Source: Lentibacillus populi (GTDB taxonomy: Bacteria > Bacillota > Bacilli > Bacillales > Amphibacillaceae). From it: 64,000 nucleotides of DNA. The translations under genes were made by a program, and so were the position numbers. The DNA lies in assembly GCA_014642895.1 (NCBI GenBank), contig BMJD01000008.1:1-64000 (forward strand). Direction: 5' to 3'. How positions within the stretch are numbered: the stretch's first letter is position 1; each line of letters opens with the position of its first letter. The notes under the pieces were generated by a model. That model was not told the DNA's origin and did not search any database. It was given only the letters and a program-made list of their open reading frames with translations. Shown here in pieces: positions 1 to 9,585 of this stretch.

Positions 1-59
1 AAATTTGCTTCCTTCAATAAAAACGAAAAAAAACCTTCTAAAGGACTCTTAAGGTGAAA

Positions 60-1610
60 TAATTCCGTTTTATGCGGCGAAAAAAGGTAAACTTAAAGTG
101 TTATGTTGCTTGACACTCAATCATCATAAAAGAAAAACACCTCCAGTTTTGGTATAGTTTAATTGTCCAGAAAAAACTACCAAATAGAAGAGGTGCTCCT
201 ACTATGATAGCGAAAAATAACCTAAATAAGCAACTGCCAAACGAGTTAAAATCTACATTTAAAGAATTAAAAGTTCTAAAACATCTAAGACATGCAGGAA
301 TCACGAAGAATTTTGGCTATTCCTGCGCTCATCTTTTTCAATTAGTCTTTTGTTTGATCTTCGAAAATAAAAACTGGTTTCGCGCACTTGAAAGTAAAAA
401 GTCTCCTGAATTTCCGGCTAAGGATACTGTTTACCGCTTTTTGAATCAATCAACATTTGCTTGGCGTCGATTTTTACTATTCTTAGTCGCGTTTACCGCT
501 GGAAAGGTAACGAAACTTACAAATCATGCCCGTCCGAAAGTATTTATTTTGGATGATTCTGCATATGATCGAAACCGTAGTAAAAACGTAGAATTACTTG
601 CTCGTTGCTTTGATCATGCTTCCCAAAAAATGCGCTTTTACAAAGGATTTCGCATGTTAACTTTAGGTTGGTCTGATGGTGCGACGTTCCTACCGGTTGA
701 TTTTTCTTTATTGAGTTCGAAAAAGAGCCAGATTAACGGTATTTCTTCAAAAATTGACAAGCGCAGTTCTGGCTATAAGCGACGTCTTGAAGCGTTACAA
801 ACTGCACCGGAACAAATCCCGAATATGATCAGTCGCGCAATGAACACGGGGATCCAAGCCGATTATGTGTTGATGGATACATGGTTCACGCACCAGCCAC
901 TCATTAAAGACATTAAAGAACAAGGTCTAGATGTGATTGGTATGGTCAAAAAATTAAAACAGCGTTACCTAGTAGGTGACGAGCGTGTATCCTTGGAACA
1001 GCTCTATCGTTTGGCGACTCCAACCGATGGAAAGAAAGGGATTTTGCGCTCCATCCATACTGTCCAAGCAAACGGTGTCCCAGTAAAAGTGGTCTTCGTT
1101 CGCAATCGCAATAAGAAAAATGACTGGTTGGCTATTTTAAGTACAGATTGCACATTGAGTGATCAAGAAATTATTCGCATTTACGGCATGCGATGGGATA
1201 TTGAAGTCTTTTTCAAAACAACAAAATCCTTACTGAAGCTACAAAAGGAATTTCAAGGCCGTTCCTATGACTCACTTATTAGCCATACAACTATCGTGTT
1301 TACAAGATATATCGTGTTGTCATGGCAAAATCGTTGCAGTACAGATCAACGTACTTTAGGTGGCATGTTTTATGAGCTTTGTGATGAAATCAGTGACCTT
1401 GATTGGGCTGTAGCATTACAGCAATTAATCGAGCTTCTTGAAGATACCATCAAAAAGAGTAACAAGAAAATGCAAGGATTAATCAAAATTCAACTACAGC
1501 AGTGGATTGCAGGCTTGCCTAATTACATCAAGGTTTACCTGCCTATTTCAGCATGCGAAAGTTGAGTTATTAGAATAATTTTATAATTGAAGTCAACATT
1601 ATCCTTATCA
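60..1610 (+). mobile_element. IS4-family insertion sequence, ends not resolved
   Basis: One transposase gene with AT-rich flanks. I could not find a convincing pair of terminal inverted repeats or a target duplication by eye, so both ends are approximate. A hairpin (TTTGGTA and AGTTT pairing with AAACT and CCAAA, about 152-184) lies just upstream of the transposase ribosome binding site. Such hairpins in IS leaders are known to limit translation from readthrough transcripts; that role is inferred here. Confidence 0.55.
204..1565 (+). CDS. IS4-family DDE transposase
   Basis: A 453-residue transposase expected to cut and paste its own element. The DDE triad can be placed: Asp117/118 in FILDDSAYDR, Asp225 in YVLMDTWF, and Glu334 in RWDIEVFFK, followed by the basic helix typical of the IS4 YREK region. 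The reading frame is intact and of full family length, so the protein is probably active. The start ATG is preceded by AGAGGTG. It stands alone and lies upstream of, and convergent with, the end of the peptide transporter operon. Confidence 0.9.
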   Translation: MIAKNNLNKQLPNELKSTFKELKVLKHLRHAGITKNFGYSCAHLFQLVFCLIFENKNWFRALESKKSPEFPAKDTVYRFLNQSTFAWRRFLLFLVAFTAGKVTKLTNHARPKVFILDDSAYDRNRSKNVELLARCFDHASQKMRFYKGFRMLTLGWSDGATFLPVDFSLLSSKKSQINGISSKIDKRSSGYKRRLEALQTAPEQIPNMISRAMNTGIQADYVLMDTWFTHQPLIKDIKEQGLDVIGMVKKLKQRYLVGDERVSLEQLYRLATPTDGKKGILRSIHTVQANGVPVKVVFVRNRNKKNDWLAILSTDCTLSDQEIIRIYGMRWDIEVFFKTTKSLLKLQKEFQGRSYDSLISHTTIVFTRYIVLSWQNRCSTDQRTLGGMFYELCDEISDLDWAVALQQLIELLEDTIKKSNKKMQGLIKIQLQQWIAGLPNYIKVYLPISACES

Positions 1611-1763
1611 ACCAAGATAAAGCCATAAAACACGTTTTAAGCCAACATGGGATGATTGAAGTGGAGTACCAGAACCTGATCGGCTTCTGTTTTTAAAAAT
1701 ATGTTTATTGGGAGTTTAGATGATGAAAATATTACTGTACAATAGGAATTATCTGCAATACAC

Positions 1764-1793
1764 AAAAAGCCTGCCCAATTGAATGGACAAGCT
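1764..1793 (-). terminator. Rho-independent terminator after appC
   Basis: On the minus strand AGCTTGTCC pairs with GGGCAGGCT (two G-U pairs) across an 8-nt loop, followed by five U. It lies 13 bp past the appC stop codon and closes the five-gene operon. Confidence 0.8.
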
Positions 1794-1805
1794 TTTTTTA
1801 GCAGT

Positions 1806-2735
1806 TTACTTACTTTTAGATCGTGGATTGAATGCATCTTTGAAACCTTCACCGATAAAATTGATTGCTAGAATCGTGAAAGTAATTGCTAAACCAGGCG
1901 GTATCCAAATCCACCACTTACCACTTAGCGTTCCGGGGTCACGTGCGGTTTGCAGCATATTTCCCCAGCTTGGTGTACCAACTGGCACGCCAAATCCTAA
2001 ATAACTCAGCCCCGTTTCAGCAACGATCATTGCCGCAAGCAGGAGAGTAGCCTGCACGATTACAGTTGACATAACATTAGGCAACAAATGTTTCATGATA
2101 ACCTTTACGGGTCTGGTACCAATTGAAATAGCACTCAGTATATATTCATTTTCCTTTTCTGACATTACCTTACTTCGAATTACCCTTGCGGCTCCTGTCC
2201 AACTCAGAAAACTAATAACCAAAATCAAGGCCAGTACGCCACTGTCGACAAAGATTGTTTTTAAGACAATAACAAAAATTAAAAATGGAAAATTCATCAT
2301 AAAATCAGTAAAACGCATTAAGATAGAATCTACTTTACCACCATAAAAACCAGATATTGTCCCAATAAGTGCCGCAATAATAATGATGATAGCGGTGCAG
2401 GAAAAACCAATCAGTAAAGATGTCCGTCCGCCATATAGTAGCATTGTAATAATATCCCTACCAGCACCGTCAGCACCTAGCCAATGCTCTGCTGAAGGTA
2501 CAGCATCTATTAGTCTTGGTTCAATTCTACTCGGGTCAATGTCCGTCAAAAACGATGCAGACATCGATAAAACTGTTACAACAACGAGAAAAATAAGACT
2601 AATCATTGCTAAGATATTATGGGTAAACTTTTTACGTGCAATTGCCCACTGTGACAGACTCTTTTTCACCGGTTTTCCAGCTTCTAACTTTGGAGGGGTT
2701 GGTTTATCAGGCAGTTGATTTGTCATTGGATCCAT
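1806..2735 (-). CDS. appC: Peptide ABC transporter permease (AppC/DppC-like)
   Basis: A 309-residue inner-membrane permease, one half of the channel of a peptide importer. A cytoplasmic N-terminal tail of about 40 residues precedes the first membrane segment, then an extracellular stretch with GADGAGRDI. The binding-protein-dependent transport domain follows (about 95-300), with the conserved loop around GTRPVKVIMKHLLPN that docks on the ATPases. The start ATG has GGAGGAGG eight bases upstream. It is the last gene of appD-appF-appA-appB-appC, the same order as the B. subtilis app operon. Substrate range cannot be read from sequence. Confidence 0.88.
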   Translation of the reverse strand: MDPMTNQLPDKPTPPKLEAGKPVKKSLSQWAIARKKFTHNILAMISLIFLVVVTVLSMSASFLTDIDPSRIEPRLIDAVPSAEHWLGADGAGRDIITMLLYGGRTSLLIGFSCTAIIIIIAALIGTISGFYGGKVDSILMRFTDFMMNFPFLIFVIVLKTIFVDSGVLALILVISFLSWTGAARVIRSKVMSEKENEYILSAISIGTRPVKVIMKHLLPNVMSTVIVQATLLLAAMIVAETGLSYLGFGVPVGTPSWGNMLQTARDPGTLSGKWWIWIPPGLAITFTILAINFIGEGFKDAFNPRSKSK

Positions 2736-2752
2736 GTGCTATCCCTCCTCCA

Positions 2753-3718
2753 TTAGTCTAACCTGATCCTTGGATCTACTAAGGCATACAATATGTCTGC
2801 TATCAGGTTTCCAATAAGTGTCATAACGGTGAGTAGCATTGTAATTGCCATTACTACCGTATAATCGCGGTTATTAATGGAATCAACAAATAATTGCCCA
2901 ACCCCAGGATACGTAAAAATTGTTTCAATAATAACCGAACCACCGATAATACCTGCCAGGTCAAATCCTAAGAGTGTAACGATAGGAATAACGGAATTCC
3001 GTAAAATATGCTTATTATAGATTTTACGTTCCGGTGTACCTTTTGCACGTGCAGTTCGAACGTAGTCTTTTTGTGCACTTTCTATCATGTCATTCCGCAA
3101 AAACTGCGTATAACTGGCAATAGGCAGTAACCCTAAACACAATGATGGCAAAACGGCGTGTTCCATCTTACTAACAATATATCCCCATGATCCTGGATCT
3201 ACTCCTGATGCAATACTTCCGGTTGCGGGAAGCCAGCCTAATTGAAAGGAAACGAAATAGATTAAGAGTAAAGCCGCAACAAAGCTAGGCATAGCCAGAG
3301 CCAAATAGTTGATAATCTGCACACCATAATCACCGGTTGTATTTGGACGCCGACCTGCATATTTTCCCATTAAGAAAGCAACTATGTACGTAATAAACAT
3401 CGCTATAACAGCTAATAAAATTGTATTAGGAAGCCGTGATAAAATTAATTCTGAGACGGGCATTTTATGCACGAATGATTGTCCAAAATCTCCTTGCAGA
3501 AAACCACTAATCCATCTTAAATACTGTTCATAAATCGGATCATTCAATCCCAATTTATCACGCATTTCCGCAATATATTCCGGATTGGCATTCAATGGAT
3601 CAATTTTCCCTGTTAGGGCATCTCCTGGCATTTGATGTGCCAGGAAGAATACCACTATAGAGACAAGGAAAATAATGGGGATCATGATAGCGATTCTTCG
3701 TAATGTATAAACGAGCAT
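2753..3718 (-). CDS. appB: Peptide ABC transporter permease (AppB/DppB-like)
   Basis: A 321-residue permease with about six membrane helices. The N-terminus MLVYTLRRIAIMIP is typical of OppB/DppB proteins, and the coupling loop contains ARAKGTPERKIYNKHILRN (about 222-240). It should pair with the downstream AppC to form the channel. RBS AAGGGGAAA lies five bases before the ATG. It begins 43 bp after appA and ends 17 bp before appC, so it is co-transcribed. Confidence 0.88.
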   Translation of the reverse strand: MLVYTLRRIAIMIPIIFLVSIVVFFLAHQMPGDALTGKIDPLNANPEYIAEMRDKLGLNDPIYEQYLRWISGFLQGDFGQSFVHKMPVSELILSRLPNTILLAVIAMFITYIVAFLMGKYAGRRPNTTGDYGVQIINYLALAMPSFVAALLLIYFVSFQLGWLPATGSIASGVDPGSWGYIVSKMEHAVLPSLCLGLLPIASYTQFLRNDMIESAQKDYVRTARAKGTPERKIYNKHILRNSVIPIVTLLGFDLAGIIGGSVIIETIFTYPGVGQLFVDSINNRDYTVVMAITMLLTVMTLIGNLIADILYALVDPRIRLD

Positions 3719-3761
3719 ATTATTTTCCCCTTATGTTACAGATTGTTATCCTTGCTTACTA

Positions 3762-5507
3762 TTATTTGCCAGCGTCAGTTACCCACCATAAGTGTGTATC
3801 TACTTGGGATGTAAATGAGTTTGTATGAACATTTTGTAAACGCTTGTTAGCTGCATACACATCTACTGGTGAGTACAAGAAGATCATTGGCAGCTCTTCG
3901 TTTACAAGCTTTTGCCATTCACCATATACTTCAACACGGTAATCTCTATCAAACCCTTTATCACTAATACCTTCCTTGATTAATTTATCCGACTCTTCAT
4001 TTACCCAGCGCGGATAATTCCACAAATCCGTTTCTGTCCATAGACCAGTCGGGTCCGGATCGCTGGCAAGCCCCCAGGCACCCATAAATGTATCAACCGA
4101 TGGATCGTCAGCTTCTACCGTATCATAGAATAGGTTGAACTCTTTCAATCCGCCATTTAACTTGGCATTAATACCGACATCCTGCCAATTTTGCAAGACA
4201 TATTGCGCACGCGGTTCAGAAATATCGGAACCAGACATTGAATCAAAGTTCACAGTGAATTCATTACCGTCTGGATCTTCGCGCCAGCCATCACCGTTTA
4301 CATCTTTATAGCCTGCTTCATCAAGCAATTGTTTTGCTTTTTCCGGATCGTAGTCATACGTAGTCAATTCAGAATCATCAACTTTTGCCCAGCTTACTGG
4401 CGGCATTGGCGCTTCGATTAATTCACCTAAACCGTTGGAGAATGAGTCTAGCATACCTTGACGGTCAATTGCATAGGACATTGCCTGGCGTAATTTTTTA
4501 TTCTGGAATTTTGGATTATCCATTACATTCTTTTTCTCTTTTTTATCCCAGTGCCCAAATTTAAAACCGATATAATTATAACTTAATGCCGCTTCTTCAT
4601 GTAATTCTATATTGTCGATCCCTTTAATCTCCTTATATTGACTTGATGGTATTTTCATGATATCAACTTCACCTTTTTCTAATGCGCCTGCAGCTAGTGA
4701 AGCATCAATAACTTTATAAACAACCCCATCCAGGTATGGTTCACCTTGCCAATAATCTTTAAATTTTTCCAGCTCAACCATTTCACCTGGTACAATATTT
4801 TTCACCTTAAATGGCCCTGTACCGATTGGATTTTTCCGAACTTGATCAGATTCTGGCAAGTCTTTGACAGCTATACCTTCATAATAGTGTTTAGGCATTG
4901 GATAGCTCCATAGGTTATCAATGGTATTTGGTGCCACGTCTGTTAGTTGAAGGACAAGCGTTTTTTCATCTTTCACCTCAATACCAGAAATACTGTCTGC
5001 TTTGCCTTGATGGTATTCCTCTGCCCCTTCAATCATTGCAACGTTCGAATAACGAGAACCTTCATAATCAGGGTGAGCAATTACTTCATATGCGTAAGCC
5101 ATATCTTCGGCAACTAACGGTTCTCCGTCATGCCATTTGATTCCATCTTTAATGGTAAAAGTTACGGTATTCGCATCTTCATCAACTTCATAATCAGCCA
5201 TGCCAGGCTCTGGTAACAATTCATCATTTGTATCCACTAGAGCCTCAGTCATAAAGTTAAGTATGAGGTCATCATCCTCGCCTTCATACAGTCCTCTATC
5301 CAGTAACCCTTGGAAAGGTTGTGTAAATGCGTATGTTACTGTACCACCCTTTTGCGGCTCATCTGCTTTTGCTTCAGACTTGTCATCGCTGTCTGAACCT
5401 GAATCTTTCTCTCCACCACTATCTGATGTACTATCAGCACAAGCAGCTAGTACCATCGACATTGCAAATACTAACGTTAATAAAAGCCAATACTTCTTTT
5501 TCAACAA
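3762..5507 (-). CDS. appA: Peptide-binding lipoprotein (AppA/OppA-like, SBP family 5)
   Basis: A 581-residue solute-binding lipoprotein that captures peptides outside the cell and delivers them to AppBC. The N-terminus is a lipoprotein signal with lipobox VLAAC (Cys23), followed by an acidic Ser/Asp/Gly-rich linker to about residue 55. The family 5 fold follows, with the signature region near DGIKWHDGEPLVAEDMAYA (about 122-140). The start is TTG with AAGGGGGAA just upstream. It is the third gene of the operon, unlike the opp operon below, where the binding protein comes first. The acidic linker suits a halophile's exported proteins. Confidence 0.88.
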   Translation of the reverse strand: MLKKKYWLLLTLVFAMSMVLAACADSTSDSGGEKDSGSDSDDKSEAKADEPQKGGTVTYAFTQPFQGLLDRGLYEGEDDDLILNFMTEALVDTNDELLPEPGMADYEVDEDANTVTFTIKDGIKWHDGEPLVAEDMAYAYEVIAHPDYEGSRYSNVAMIEGAEEYHQGKADSISGIEVKDEKTLVLQLTDVAPNTIDNLWSYPMPKHYYEGIAVKDLPESDQVRKNPIGTGPFKVKNIVPGEMVELEKFKDYWQGEPYLDGVVYKVIDASLAAGALEKGEVDIMKIPSSQYKEIKGIDNIELHEEAALSYNYIGFKFGHWDKKEKKNVMDNPKFQNKKLRQAMSYAIDRQGMLDSFSNGLGELIEAPMPPVSWAKVDDSELTTYDYDPEKAKQLLDEAGYKDVNGDGWREDPDGNEFTVNFDSMSGSDISEPRAQYVLQNWQDVGINAKLNGGLKEFNLFYDTVEADDPSVDTFMGAWGLASDPDPTGLWTETDLWNYPRWVNEESDKLIKEGISDKGFDRDYRVEVYGEWQKLVNEELPMIFLYSPVDVYAANKRLQNVHTNSFTSQVDTHLWWVTDAGK

Positions 5508-5529
5508 TTATTCCCCCTTAAAATGTTAA

Positions 5530-6549
5530 TCACTCATCCTCGTACAAAAGACATGCGACCTGTTGATTAGGCCTCACCTCCTTTAATTGCGGTACAATTT
5601 CCTTGCATTTCGGCATTGCAACCGGACACCTTGTATGAAACACACAGCCGGTAGGTGGATTCTGCGGGCTAGGTACATCCCCTTCCAAAATGATTCTTTC
5701 CTTTTTATGTAATGGATCGGGTTCTGGGATTGCCGATGTTAAGGCTTGGGTATACGGATGTAATGGCTCCTTATAGATAGCATCTTTATCCCCTACCTCT
5801 ACCAAATGCCCCAAATACATGATGCCGATTCGATCACTCATGTGTTTAACAACGCTTAAGTCATGGGCAATGAACAAATAGGTTAAATCAAACTCATTTT
5901 GCAGCTCTTTTAAGAGATTTAACACTTGTGACTGGATCGACACATCAAGTGCGCTGACCGGCTCATCAGCTACAATTAACTTCGGATTTAATGCGAGTGC
6001 CCTGGCAATACCAATTCGTTGCCGCTGCCCGCCAGAAAACTCATGCGGATATTTATAATAATCTTCTTCACGAAGTCCTACTCGACGGAGCAGTTCCTTT
6101 ACGTCCGCCTTTAGGGCTTTATGTGATTTATTTGTATAGTTGCGAATTGGTTCATCAACTAAATGGCCGACCATCATTTTCGGATTTAATGATGCGTACG
6201 GATCCTGGAATACCATCTGGAAATCTTGGCGTGCCTTTCGTAAAGCCGAGCCGCCTAAATCGGTTATATCCTCACCATCAAACATGATCTGACCTTCCGT
6301 TGCTTCAGTTAACCGCAGTATTGTTCTACCTGCTGTCGACTTACCACAGCCTGACTCACCTACAAGACCGAACGTCTCCCCTTTTTTAAGGGTAAGAGAA
6401 ATATCATCGACAGCCTTTACATCGCCAACCTTCCGTCTGAAAAACCCAGCATGCACTGGGTAGTATTTTTTCAAATTTTTAACCTCTAATAGTATTTCTT
6501 TTTGATCCAGATTCTTTTTCTTCTTCTCCGATACTACCTGCACACTCAT
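5530..6549 (-). CDS. appF: Peptide ABC transporter ATPase (AppF/OppF-like)
   Basis: A 339-residue nucleotide-binding subunit. Visible motifs are Walker [10 protein letters not shown] (about 63-71), signature FSGGQRQR (about 168), Walker B with IVADEPVSALD (about 190), and the C-terminal oligopeptide-transporter extension with the Cys-rich TGCVFHTRCPVAMPKC, which in this family can bind an iron-sulfur cluster. Its ATG overlaps the appD stop as ATGA, indicating translational coupling. It should form the ATPase heterodimer with AppD. Confidence 0.9.
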   Translation of the reverse strand: MSVQVVSEKKKKNLDQKEILLEVKNLKKYYPVHAGFFRRKVGDVKAVDDISLTLKKGETFGLVGESGCGKSTAGRTILRLTEATEGQIMFDGEDITDLGGSALRKARQDFQMVFQDPYASLNPKMMVGHLVDEPIRNYTNKSHKALKADVKELLRRVGLREEDYYKYPHEFSGGQRQRIGIARALALNPKLIVADEPVSALDVSIQSQVLNLLKELQNEFDLTYLFIAHDLSVVKHMSDRIGIMYLGHLVEVGDKDAIYKEPLHPYTQALTSAIPEPDPLHKKERIILEGDVPSPQNPPTGCVFHTRCPVAMPKCKEIVPQLKEVRPNQQVACLLYEDE

Positions 6550-7580
6550 AACTTCACTTCCTCCTTTTCACCTGATGTTGTTTCTGGATGGCATGCATCA
6601 TAAAGGAGGCACCGTGCGTATTGTCCGTCTGCTACTTCGGCAAGCTGTGGGGTAACCTTCGTACAATCACCAAACGCCTTTGGACACCGATCGGCAAACC
6701 GGCAGCCAACCTGTGGCATATTTTCTAGTGATGGAACCACCCCTTCAATCGAATTCAGTTTCTCCTCGTCCTGATCCATTCTGGGAATACTGCCTAGCAA
6801 TGCCTCGGTATATGGATGTTTTGGCTTGGTAAACAATTCAACAACATTGGACGTTTCCACTACTTGCCCGGCATACATGACGATGACCCGATCGGCCATT
6901 TCCGCTACAACACCTAAATCGTGGGTAATCAGCATAATCGCCATATCTTCTTTATCTTGAATATCTTTCAGTAATTCCAATATTTGGGCTTGGACCGTAA
7001 CGTCCAGTGCTGTCGTTGGCTCATCCGCAATAAGTAATTTGGGGTGCAAGGCAATTGCCATTGCAATCATGACACGCTGCCGCATTCCGCCCGACAGCTG
7101 ATGAGGGTATTCATCAATAATTTTCTCCGGTCGGGAAATCCCAACCTGCTTTAATAAAACAATCGCTTTTTCACGTGCTTCTTTTTTAGAAATCTCCAGA
7201 TGATTAAACAATACTTCCATTAACTGCGAGCCAATCGTAAATACTGGATTTAACGCAGTCATTGGTTCCTGGAAGATCATTGCAATATCCTTGCCGCGTA
7301 CCTTGTTCATTTCTTTATCCGATTTTTTTGTCAAGTCTTCCCCGTTGAATAAAATTTCACCGGCTGAAATTTTCGAGTTTTGTTTAGGCAAAAGCTGCAT
7401 GACCGATAGTGACATAACACTTTTTCCACAGCCTGACTCCCCAACAACACAAACAACTTCTTTCGGTTTAACATCTAAATTCACATCTACTATTGCATTA
7501 TGTAATTCGCCATCAATAATAAATCCCGTATGTAAATTCTTTATTTTGAGCAGGTCGTTGTCATACTGATTGAGTACCAA
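6546..7580 (-). CDS. appD: Peptide ABC transporter ATPase (AppD/OppD-like)
   Basis: A 344-residue ATPase and first gene of the app operon. Walker A GESGCGKS is at 47-54, the signature is LSGGMRQR, Walker B ends in [10 protein letters not shown], and the C-terminal extension carries [14 protein letters not shown]. The start is TTG: AAAGGGGGA lies seven bases upstream and no ATG fits. AppD heading the operon (D-F-A-B-C) is the reason for naming this the app type rather than opp or dpp. Confidence 0.9.
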   Translation of the reverse strand: MVLNQYDNDLLKIKNLHTGFIIDGELHNAIVDVNLDVKPKEVVCVVGESGCGKSVMSLSVMQLLPKQNSKISAGEILFNGEDLTKKSDKEMNKVRGKDIAMIFQEPMTALNPVFTIGSQLMEVLFNHLEISKKEAREKAIVLLKQVGISRPEKIIDEYPHQLSGGMRQRVMIAMAIALHPKLLIADEPTTALDVTVQAQILELLKDIQDKEDMAIMLITHDLGVVAEMADRVIVMYAGQVVETSNVVELFTKPKHPYTEALLGSIPRMDQDEEKLNSIEGVVPSLENMPQVGCRFADRCPKAFGDCTKVTPQLAEVADGQYARCLLYDACHPETTSGEKEEVKL

Positions 7581-8041
7581 CCACTCTTCCCCCTTTATGT
7601 AAAAGTATCAAGATTGCAAACATTCGCAGTAAAAAAAGCGATGCCACTACTACTATATTTTAATTAAATCGTAACATTCCTGTAATATAACAACTATTTG
7701 TTCAAGTATAAATTATTTTCAGATTGTTAACAAGCCTTTTTTCACATTTTTATATCATTTTTTTGAAATTTGTGTTTAATTCCCTAGAAAAAACAAAAAA
7801 ACCGGGGATTATTTAATGATTTAAAAAGGTATAATGACCCACTAGATTGCATCCAGTGGGTCAATTTACTTAACTATTCCTTGCTTTGTGTTCGTCATTA
7901 ATAATACCTGATTTTCAATGTCATAATGTATGATTTTTGACAGTAGCTACAACAAGAAATCATGATAATTAAAAACTTTGAGATACTGGTATTTCATGCT
8001 AAACTGATTAAAAGGATATTGAAAGGACTAGGCTTAATTTA
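7581..8041. other. Intergenic region between appD and a GNAT gene
   Basis: AT-rich divergent region that must hold the app promoter and the promoter of the plus-strand GNAT gene. A perfect 9-bp hairpin TGACCCACT / AGTGGGTCA lies at 7835-7863, without a long U run. TTGAGA, 16 bp, then TAAACT (about 7978-8005) is a plausible sigma-A promoter for the GNAT gene. For the app side no promoter stands out clearly. Confidence 0.4.
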
Positions 8042-8479
8042 ATGGATATTAGAAAACCTAATGATTCGGAATTTAATAAGATTTTATCAATTTCGCCACA
8101 AGCTATATATGATGGTACATTGGGTGAAGTCAAGCCCACTAATGAAAAAATTGAACAACTTATAGAGCCACTACTGAAAAAGGGAAGCTATTACTTAATT
8201 GCAATAGAAGACGATAAATTAATGGGATGGATCCTTTTAGGAGCAAGTAAAGACCAGTTTACTGATAAGATGAATGGATTTATTTATGAACTGCATGTTA
8301 TAGAAGAATTTAGAGGAAAAGGAATCTCTAAACAATTAATGAAAACTGCCATTAATCATCTAAAACAAGCTGGATACTCAGAAGTCCGTTTAAATGCTTA
8401 TGCAAAGAACCAAGCTATTAAACTATATGAAAAAATGGGATTTAACATAAGAACAGTTACTATGAGTTTGCGGTTATAA
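8042..8479 (+). CDS. GNAT family N-acetyltransferase
   Basis: A 145-residue single-domain acetyltransferase. The acetyl-CoA-binding motif A is clear: LHVIEEFRGKGISKQLM (about 86-102, R/Q-x-x-G-x-G/A type), followed by the motif B region NAYAKNQAIKLYEKMGF near the C-terminus. The acceptor substrate cannot be predicted. It is monocistronic, between the app operon and a convergent protease gene. GAAAGGA lies about 14 bases before the ATG, which is rather far, so translation may be weak. Confidence 0.8.
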   Translation: MDIRKPNDSEFNKILSISPQAIYDGTLGEVKPTNEKIEQLIEPLLKKGSYYLIAIEDDKLMGWILLGASKDQFTDKMNGFIYELHVIEEFRGKGISKQLMKTAINHLKQAGYSEVRLNAYAKNQAIKLYEKMGFNIRTVTMSLRL

Positions 8480-8686
8480 ACAGTACTAACTATTTACATG
8501 AGCAGCATATAAACAAACCACCGTATAAACTTGAAGTGTCATTTTTGCTTGGCTTTTTGAATATCCTTATCCTTAAACTTCAAACTCTTTAAAGTCCTAC
8601 TCCTGATAAGTTAAACTGGCAGCCACTGTTCAACTAACGCCACCAGTTGTAGCTTTTAAATAAAATCTGGATTTTACGGCAAATTT

Positions 8687-8730
8687 AAAGGAATCCATTT
8701 TGAAAAAAGATTGATAAAATGGATTCCTTT
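8687..8730. terminator. Bidirectional terminator hairpin
   Basis: A perfect 15-bp inverted repeat, AAAGGAATCCATTTT and its complement, separated by 14 nt. It lies between the convergent GNAT gene and the M50-like gene and can serve both. The 200 bases between the GNAT stop and this hairpin show no gene. Confidence 0.8.
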
Positions 8731-8807
8731 TATACGAAATTAACTGGAATTTTTGTAAAAAAGTTTGTTCATTTTCTGCCATGTATCTTCAACAAACGGC
8801 ACGTATA

Positions 8808-9269
8808 TTATTTTTTTAAATATTTCAATACCCGGTATCCATCAGAGGGATACCCACCATAAGGACCCCACCATTTTGGATAAATTATAGGAATAATTGT
8901 TCCAATAAATTGTAAAAGGTTCGTCCAAAACAAGCCGCTTATTAGGAAATAATTATTTATGGGACTATTGAGAAAGAAAAATAAGATAGTTGCAAAAATA
9001 GCTGATATTAATGGTCCACTTAATGAGACAATCACGCTTTGAAATGTTGTCATATCGTTTGGTTTTTCATATTTACATATTCCACCTGCTCCCCAAACAA
9101 TATGAAAATGAATTCTCCCGATTTGAAAGTTCTCTTTATTTGAATCACTGAAATCACCTAGGTAAATCCTTGCTACTCCATCTTTTGCTAAACAAACTAA
9201 CCCAGCTGCATGACCTATTTCATGAATAAGTGTTGTAAGAGGAACTCCTATGATATATAGAAACCCCAA
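8808..9269 (-). CDS. Small M50/site-2-protease-like membrane protein
   Basis: A 153-residue predicted membrane zinc protease. The HEIGHAAG motif (about 16-23) gives the HExxH site, and a C-terminal GYPSDGYRVLK matches the NxxPxxxxDG-like motif of site-2 proteases, where Asp is the third zinc ligand. Three or four hydrophobic segments are visible. The start is uncertain: the TTG used here is about 21 bases from the only good ribosome site (AGGGGTGGG), whereas an ATT codon seven codons further upstream lies six bases from it and would complete the first membrane helix. No obvious substrate or partner is nearby. Confidence 0.65.
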   Translation of the reverse strand: MGFLYIIGVPLTTLIHEIGHAAGLVCLAKDGVARIYLGDFSDSNKENFQIGRIHFHIVWGAGGICKYEKPNDMTTFQSVIVSLSGPLISAIFATILFFFLNSPINNYFLISGLFWTNLLQFIGTIIPIIYPKWWGPYGGYPSDGYRVLKYLKK

Positions 9270-9347
9270 AACCAGTATATAAATGACATTCCCACCCCTA
9301 TTTATAATTTATTCAGTTGCTCCCTATACCTTTTCAATTTATTTAAC

Positions 9348-9491
9348 GCGCTGGCCCTTATACGCAAGACTGCGCTTTTATTCCATTATTGCGCCAGTTT
9401 ATTTTATCTCATATAAAATTTAAGTTCGATCTTCAACAATCTGGCCCTATTCAGAAACAGTGCCTTCTTATTCGATTAAAGCGCCATTTTC
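9348..9491. repeat. Two degenerate copies of a ~52-bp intergenic repeat
   Basis: Copy 1 (9348-9399) and copy 2 (9439-9490) share CTGGCCCT near one end and TTATTCCATTATTGCGCC (or a close variant) near the other. A partial third copy, TTTATTCCATTATCGCGG, is at 10257-10274 in the next gap. No gene is seen in 9270-9585. Confidence 0.5.
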
Positions 9492-9585
9492 TAGAAGATC
9501 GTTATTTAGAACTATGTAACAAAGTAATTAGGTAAAAGCATCAGCTATGTTGAACAAGAAAGAGGAAAGAGAAGTGCTTCATAAA

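Noticed and set aside
60-1610. Terminal inverted repeats for the IS element
   Set aside because: Several partial matches (for example TTGAC-TCAAT-ATAAAA at both ends) were seen but none is long or clean enough to fix the ends.
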